A stretch of 10,217 bases of DNA from an uncultured Bacteroidota bacterium (GTDB lineage Bacteria > Bacteroidota > Bacteroidia > UKL13-3): assembly GCA_903888395.1 (NCBI GenBank), contig CAISTO010000195.1:1-10217 (forward strand). The letters are read 5' to 3'. Each line of letters begins with the position of its first letter. The stretch's first letter is position 1. The notes below the pieces were generated by a model that was given only the letters and a program-made list of their open reading frames with translations, searched no databases and was not told the origin of the DNA. Shown here one piece after another: positions 6,002 through 10,217 of the stretch. A program made the translations under genes and the position numbers.

Positions 6002-7391
6002 TTTTATCGTCAGCAGCAGGAATACTTATGTGTTTGAACCCGGCATCTAATAATCTTTCTTTATAATTTACTTGCGTAGCATATTCGCCATGCACCAAAA
6101 AAAGTTGTTTTACTTTTCTTTTATTTTGACAACTTAAGTATTGAATCATTTCTTGATAATCGCCATGCGCACTGTAAGAATCCAAGACTACAACATCGGC
6201 ATAAATTTGATGTTCTTCACCAAATATTTTTATTGTTTTATCACCATTTCTGATTTTACCTCCTGTAGAATGTGGCTCGGCATAACCAACAATTAAAATA
6301 GTATTTTTAGGATTACCAATATTATTTGCCACATGGTGCTTTATTCGTCCTGCTTCAATCATACCTGATGCAGAAATTATGATACAAGGACCTTTGAGTT
6401 CGTTTAAACTTTTCGATTCTTCTACCGTTTTCACATAAATTAAGTTATTAAATCCAAAAGGATCATCATCTTTTTTCATGTATTCTAAAATGTCTTCATT
6501 GAAACATTCCTCATGCGCGCGCATAATGTTTGTAGCGTTTATAGAAAGCGGACTATCTACATAAACATTAATTTTAGGCAATTTTTTTTTTGATGCTAAT
6601 TGATCTAAGGCATAAACTATTTCTTGCGTTCGTCCTAAGCTAAATGCGGGAATTATTAATTTTCCTTTTTTAGTAACACAAGTGTTATAAACTACTTCCA
6701 AAAGCTCCTTTTCACTCATATCTTTGTTGCTATGTAACCTATCTCCATAAGTTGATTCTGCAATGATATAATCGGCTTGGGGAAATGGTTGAGGATCTCT
6801 TAATATTGAACCATCATAGCGGCCAATATCACCAGTAAAACAAAGGTGTTTGATTATATTGTTTTCGGTAAATGCAATGTTGATGGCTGCACTTCCTAAA
6901 ATATGTCCGGAATCGGTAAAGGTAAGTTTTACATCTTTGCACACTTCGTAGCTTTGGTTATAATTTACCTTAATTATTTGAGTTAAACATTGAGCCACAT
7001 CATCCAAATCGTAAAGCGGTATTAAGGGTTCTTCCCCGCGTTTGATTCTTCTTTTATTGATAAATTTTAAATCATTAATTTGAATATGGGCGCTATCGCT
7101 CAACATTATTTCACATAAATCTGCTGTGGCTGGAGTACAAATAATAGCACCCTTAAATCCTTGTTTTACCAAATTTGGAATATTCCCAGAATGGTCAATA
7201 TGGGCATGAGAAAGAATTATAAAATCAATGCTTGCAGGGTTAAAATTAAATATTCTATTTTTATCACCTTCATTACTTCCCTTGCCTTGAAACAAACCAC
7301 AATCTAATAAAATTTTTATTCCATCTACTGTAGTTAATAAATGTTTACTACCGGTAACTGTTTGCGCTGCACCTAAAAATTGAACTTCCAT
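5988..7391 (-). CDS. beta-CASP metallo-beta-lactamase, predicted RNA nuclease
   Basis: A 467-residue cytosolic metallohydrolase of the beta-CASP group (COG1236, related to the CPSF73/Ysh1 mRNA 3'-end nuclease), predicted to cut RNA using two zinc ions. Zinc ligand motifs: HAHIDH (62-67), H163 in SGHILGSA, D188 in TGDIGR and the C-terminal HGEY (H434). The beta-CASP insertion has motif A in ESTYGDR (212-218), PAFSLGRTQE (248-257), VDSPL, motif B in ASGMIEAGRIKHH (341-353) and motif C in SAHGD (407-411). All catalytic residues I can check are present, so it should be active. The start MEVQFLGAAQTVTGS is where the family begins. A consensus -7 element ends only 8 bases before this ATG. The 3' end overlaps the TIGR02757 gene by 14 bases. 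Physiological substrate is unknown. Confidence 0.95.
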   Translation of the reverse strand: MEVQFLGAAQTVTGSKHLLTTVDGIKILLDCGLFQGKGSNEGDKNRIFNFNPASIDFIILSHAHIDHSGNIPNLVKQGFKGAIICTPATADLCEIMLSDSAHIQINDLKFINKRRIKRGEEPLIPLYDLDDVAQCLTQIIKVNYNQSYEVCKDVKLTFTDSGHILGSAAINIAFTENNIIKHLCFTGDIGRYDGSILRDPQPFPQADYIIAESTYGDRLHSNKDMSEKELLEVVYNTCVTKKGKLIIPAFSLGRTQEIVYALDQLASKKKLPKINVYVDSPLSINATNIMRAHEECFNEDILEYMKKDDDPFGFNNLIYVKTVEESKSLNELKGPCIIISASGMIEAGRIKHHVANNIGNPKNTILIVGYAEPHSTGGKIRNGDKTIKIFGEEHQIYADVVVLDSYSAHGDYQEMIQYLSCQNKRKVKQLFLVHGEYATQVNYKERLLDAGFKHISIPAADDKIKLD

Positions 7392-7399
7392 ATATTAAA

Positions 7400-7407
7400 C
7401 AAATGTA
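7400..7407 (-). promoter_or_regulatory. -7 promoter element for the beta-CASP gene, very close to its ATG
   Basis: TACATTTG read on the minus strand is a perfect TAnnTTTG and lies 8 bases before the ATG at 7391 (TACATTTG-TTTAATAT-ATG). If used, transcription would begin at or within a few bases of the start codon. No good -33 TTTG is seen. A near-match TACATTTT further upstream (about 7455-7462) is the alternative. Confidence 0.4.
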
Positions 7408-7521
7408 TTATTTATTTAATTCGAAAATTAAATATTAAGATGATTATATATTCAAAATGTAATGATTCAAATTGGTAAAATGTTGGAATTAATATTTAAC
7501 TTTTTATGAAATAGAAAAATG

Positions 7522-7529
7522 TATTTTTG
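7522..7529 (+). promoter_or_regulatory. -7 promoter element for the VF530-type gene
   Basis: TATTTTTG matches TAnnTTTG and ends 12 bases before the ATG at 7542. It overlaps an in-frame TTG (7527-7529), which argues that TTG is not the start codon. The implied leader is only about 5-8 bases. The -33 region is a T-run (7501-7505), a weak match. Confidence 0.45.
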
Positions 7530-7541
7530 AAAAAAAATAAA

Positions 7542-7820
7542 ATGGAAAATATACAAGAAAATAATCCGCTTCATGGCTATACGTTAGAAACTATTTTAAC
7601 CTATTTACACGGATATTATGGCTGGGAAAAGTTGTATGATCAAATTCCTATAAACTGTTTTAAAAGTAATCCTTCTATCAAATCGAGCTTAACTTTTTTA
7701 CGTAAAACCCCTTGGGCTCGCGTACGATTAGAAAACACATTTGTTTATATTACCCGCAAAGGCATTGACCCAAAACTATTGGTAATAAAGGAAAAAAAGA
7801 AAAAAGTAGTGGGAAGTTAA
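7542..7820 (+). CDS. VF530 / DUF2132 family DNA-binding protein
   Basis: A 92-residue basic protein. It contains the nearly diagnostic family core NNPLHGYTLETILTYL (7-22), followed by YGWEKL (26-31), the INCFKSNPSIKSSL segment (37-50) and FLRKTPWAR (52-60). VF530 (PF09905) proteins are small DNA-binding proteins first described from Vibrio fischeri, with no assigned role. After the domain come about 30 further residues, ending in a lysine-rich stretch KEKKKKV (83-89), consistent with nucleic-acid contact. An in-frame TTG at 7527 would add KKNK-type residues but lies in the promoter element, so the ATG at 7542 was chosen. It is monocistronic, divergent from the beta-CASP gene and convergent with the serine-hydrolase gene, 71 bases away. 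That convergent gap is AT-rich and shows no GC-stemmed terminator. Confidence 0.92.
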   Translation: MENIQENNPLHGYTLETILTYLHGYYGWEKLYDQIPINCFKSNPSIKSSLTFLRKTPWARVRLENTFVYITRKGIDPKLLVIKEKKKKVVGS

Positions 7821-7891
7821 TAAGGTTTGTAAGTTGATTAGTAAGTGATAGTTTTATAATTTATTTATTAAAAAAATATTTTATTGCCAAA

Positions 7892-9013
7892 TCAATATGC
7901 TGATGCCAAAGTTGTAAAAATGTTCCACCAATCTGCACTGCCTTCATTTTTTCCAAGACGAACAATGATTAATTTTTTTGATGGATTTACATATACAAAT
8001 TGACCCAAAATACCTTCAGCCATAAAGTCGCCATTGGCACTTGGAAGCCACCACTGATACTGATAATACTGAACACTTCCATTTTTATTTTCTGCTTTGG
8101 TTGATTGCTCAACCCAATTTTTAGCCACAATTTGTTTGCCATTCCAATTGCCTTTATTTAAATATAATCTTCCAATTTTTGCAAAATCTCTGGCTCGTGC
8201 ATTTAAGCAACAAAATGTTTTTTCTAACCCATTTTTATTTCTATCAATACTCCAAGATGCATCATATTCCATGCCCAGCGGTATCCAAATTTTTTGTTGT
8301 AAATATTCAGAAATGGTTTTTCCTTTTAGCGAACGCTCTAACACCAAACCTAATAACTGTGTGTTTCCACTTACATATTCAAACTCTTTACCAGGCTCAG
8401 TTTTTATCTTCATTTTACTAATTTCTTTTCTCAAATTAAGTCCATAATAAAACGATGCTGCATCGCCAAAAGGATTGATATAACTTTCGTTAAACTTAAT
8501 GCCAGAAGTCATTTGTAGCAGATGTTTGATTGTGATTTTTTCAAAACCACTTTTGGTTAATTCAGGAATATAAACTGTAATTGGCTCATTCACCGAGTGA
8601 ATAAATCCATCATCTATTGCGCAACCAATTAAAATAGATGTTACAGATTTTGCCATAGAAAAAGATGGTACAATGCGTTCCTTATCATAACCTTTAAAAT
8701 ATTTTTCATATTGAATGGTATCGTTTTGAATTATTAGAAAAGCAACGGTATTATTATCTTCAAGGTATTTATCAAATGTAACTTCATTATTCTTTCCGTC
8801 ATTCAACTTTTTGGGAAATTTCCCTTTTTCGTTTGCATAAAAATAATACTTTAAAGAATCATTTTTCAATGATCTTGATTGAAATTTTTTATGGTCATTT
8901 ATATCCGCAAAATTATAAAAAACAAAACGTACCAATTGACATGAATTAATTGTAATTACAATCAAAAAAAATATCAATAATTTAGTCCAAAGCTGCTTAT
9001 TTACTGTTAACAT
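7892..9013 (-). CDS. serine hydrolase lipoprotein, class C beta-lactamase fold
   Basis: A 373-residue predicted lipoprotein: a basic start, a hydrophobic segment at about 12-22 and a lipobox INSC with the acylated Cys at 25. The body is a beta-lactamase-family serine hydrolase (PF00144). The nucleophile motif is SMAK (S119, K122) in PSFSMAKSVTS; the second motif is Y213-V-S215-G-N217 in FEYVSGNTQLLGLVLE. The helical segment IKHLLQMTSGI (162-172) and a third-motif region EGILGQFVYVNP (333-344) follow. The HLLQMTSGI and CLNARARDFAKIGRLYL stretches (269-285) are typical of the esterase / 6-aminohexanoate-oligomer hydrolase branch rather than true AmpC enzymes. An esterase, amidase or peptidase role at the cell envelope is therefore more likely than antibiotic resistance. 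The start at 9013 places the signal sequence properly. It lies 27 bases after the large protein gene and is probably cotranscribed with it. Confidence 0.9.
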   Translation of the reverse strand: MLTVNKQLWTKLLIFFLIVITINSCQLVRFVFYNFADINDHKKFQSRSLKNDSLKYYFYANEKGKFPKKLNDGKNNEVTFDKYLEDNNTVAFLIIQNDTIQYEKYFKGYDKERIVPSFSMAKSVTSILIGCAIDDGFIHSVNEPITVYIPELTKSGFEKITIKHLLQMTSGIKFNESYINPFGDAASFYYGLNLRKEISKMKIKTEPGKEFEYVSGNTQLLGLVLERSLKGKTISEYLQQKIWIPLGMEYDASWSIDRNKNGLEKTFCCLNARARDFAKIGRLYLNKGNWNGKQIVAKNWVEQSTKAENKNGSVQYYQYQWWLPSANGDFMAEGILGQFVYVNPSKKLIIVRLGKNEGSADWWNIFTTLASAY

Positions 9014-9040
9014 ATTTGTTTATTTAGGTTTCAATAAAAA

Positions 9041-10217
9041 TTACTTTATTCTCATGGCTCTTAATAATTTATTTCTATCGCTAATACTTGCTTGGCGGAG
9101 CGTATAACCATCGCCACTAACCTTGCCCGCGCTTTTCTTAATTGCTTCATTAAATACCATATCACTACTTAGCACATTCATGTTTCCTTTTAAGTATTTG
9201 AAATAATACCAAGAACCATTATTTTGCTGTAAATAAATTACCACTTCATCAGTTGTTCTGCCTTTTTTAATTTCTATTCTTCCCTGTAAATTACGTTCAA
9301 TTAAATATTTATCAATGCTTCTTACTCCAAAATCACCTTGGTTTATAAATGAACGTGTTGGTTGATTCCATTTGAACTTTAAATCGGTTATGAAAAACAT
9401 TTTGAATAAATTATTGATCAATTTTCCGTTTAATTCATCACTGGCTTCATCACTAATTTTTTTCAAAACTTTGTCTTCTACTAATTCAGGAATAGAAATA
9501 TTCAATATTTCTTTGTTATAAAATTCATTGGAATTTATAGCAGATTGATCAGTAATGGAATCTGCCATTACTTTTAAAGCATTTTCGGGTAATTCAAAAT
9601 CAAAAATCATGGATAAATGCATGGTAAAAATAGTATCTCTTAAATCAAAACTGCTTTTTCCTGCTGATAAAACTTTAAACTTAGGTGCATCAAAACCAAA
9701 ATTAAATTTACCCTCAGCATAAATTGCTTTTTTAGCTTCACTAACTGCCATAAAATTTCCTTTTTTAGCACCTTGCCCAAATACTTTTGCATAGGGACCA
9801 ATTCTAAATTCGTCAAATTTATCGTTATAGGCAAATGTTCCTTCAACCTTTAGTAGTTCTGCATCACTTTTTGAAATTAAGCGACTAAACATAGCAGGAT
9901 AAACGTGGGCCGCATCGGCACTAACATTTATTCCGTTATACAATGCTGCTCGGTTTAAGTTGGTTAATGGTGGTAATAAATTAATATAAACTGTATCTGG
10001 ATTTATTACTGTTGCCGATTTAAACCAATCTGTTTTAGGTTCATACAAATTATGTAGAGGTTTAAAAAATCCATTGTATTCAAGGTTTCTATTATAAGAG
10101 TGTAACAAAGCATTTCCTCTAAAAGCCAATTTAGTTCCAACATTAAAATTAATTGAATCTGGAATATTAGATTTTCCGCCCAAAAACTTTTTATCTTCGG
10201 TATAAATTTCATTCAAA
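9041..10217 (-). CDS. large unrecognised protein, C-terminal part only (391 residues visible)
   Basis: An open frame of 391 codons enters from the right edge and stops at 9041. The first visible codon, TTG at 10216, is probably an internal leucine, so the N-terminus and any signal peptide are missing. I do not recognise the family. What can be seen: beta-strand-like stretches with recurring Gly-centred turns, such as FRGNALLHSYNRNLEYNGFF, VEGTFAYNDKFDEFRIGPYA and AEGKFNFGFDAPKFKVLSAG. A segment of likely helices follows (about 235-275, with KVLKKISDEASDELNGKL), then more beta strands, and a basic end NKLLRAMRIK. No transmembrane helix, cysteine cluster or type IX sorting tail is visible. The repeated beta pattern fits an envelope or exported protein, but that is a guess. 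The lipoprotein serine hydrolase follows after 27 bases, hinting at an envelope-related operon. Confidence 0.75.
   Translation of the reverse strand, partial: LNEIYTEDKKFLGGKSNIPDSINFNVGTKLAFRGNALLHSYNRNLEYNGFFKPLHNLYEPKTDWFKSATVINPDTVYINLLPPLTNLNRAALYNGINVSADAAHVYPAMFSRLISKSDAELLKVEGTFAYNDKFDEFRIGPYAKVFGQGAKKGNFMAVSEAKKAIYAEGKFNFGFDAPKFKVLSAGKSSFDLRDTIFTMHLSMIFDFELPENALKVMADSITDQSAINSNEFYNKEILNISIPELVEDKVLKKISDEASDELNGKLINNLFKMFFITDLKFKWNQPTRSFINQGDFGVRSIDKYLIERNLQGRIEIKKGRTTDEVVIYLQQNNGSWYYFKYLKGNMNVLSSDMVFNEAIKKSAGKVSGDGYTLRQASISDRNKLLRAMRIK

Noticed and set aside
7821..7891. Terminator in the convergent gap between the VF530-type and serine-hydrolase genes
   Set aside because: The gap contains AT-only self-complementary runs such as AAAATATTTT but no GC-containing stem followed by a T-run, so I cannot support a terminator call.
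8097..8447. Two overlapping plus-strand open frames (116 and 80 codons)
   Set aside because: Both are antisense to the serine-hydrolase gene, whose frame has clear catalytic motifs; the plus-strand products show no recognisable domain.
7892..9013. Antibiotic-resistance beta-lactamase
   Set aside because: Although the SxxK and Y-x-S-x-N motifs are present, the HLLQMTSGI and CLNARARDFAKIG stretches and the lipoprotein signal fit the esterase/amide-hydrolase branch, not AmpC; no AmpR-type regulator is adjacent.

Overview
The window is AT-rich chromosomal DNA from a member of the Bacteroidota. Four things point there: an OMP/S8 protease pair with 'AQ'-type signal peptides, a TIGR02757 (DUF2400) protein, promoter-like TAnnTTTG elements of the Bacteroidota -7 type, and start codons without Shine-Dalgarno sequences. 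The class (Flavobacteriia, Chitinophagia or Sphingobacteriia) cannot be decided by eye. The content looks mostly like housekeeping and conserved-hypothetical genes. I see no tRNA, rRNA, CRISPR array, insertion sequence or phage gene.

Layout. Positions 1-3013 (minus strand) hold a tight three-gene run, read right to left: a secreted subtilisin-like S8 protease, a small outer-membrane beta-barrel protein, and the first 219 residues of MenA (menaquinone prenyltransferase), cut by the window edge. The gaps are 3 and 4 bases. A strong hairpin terminator at 3072-3108 separates this run from ndk (nucleoside diphosphate kinase, minus strand), which has its own consensus promoter. Next comes a 199-base gap containing a degenerate 8-base tandem repeat, then a bacterial deoxyhypusine synthase-like gene (minus strand). 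From a divergent promoter region at about 4716-4836 the plus strand encodes a DUF1801 protein and, 4 bases later, a TIGR02757/DUF2400 protein. The latter overlaps by 14 bases, tail to tail, with a minus-strand beta-CASP metallo-beta-lactamase (predicted RNA nuclease). A second divergent region at 7392-7541 also drives a small VF530-type (DUF2132) DNA-binding protein. Finally a minus-strand pair enters from the right edge: the C-terminal part of a large unrecognised protein, followed 27 bases later by a serine-hydrolase lipoprotein of the class C beta-lactamase fold.

The genes do not form one pathway. The most interesting points are the DHS-like enzyme, which keeps the catalytic lysine but not the histidine region; the HhH-GPD-like 'PLDLHVQR' signature in the TIGR02757 protein; promoter elements so close to two start codons that (near-)leaderless transcripts are implied; the octamer repeat array directly after the DHS-like stop codon; and the unidentified large protein at the right edge. 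No gap without a gene exceeds 300 bases; the longest is 199. I found no convincing evidence for a wholly new multi-gene system.
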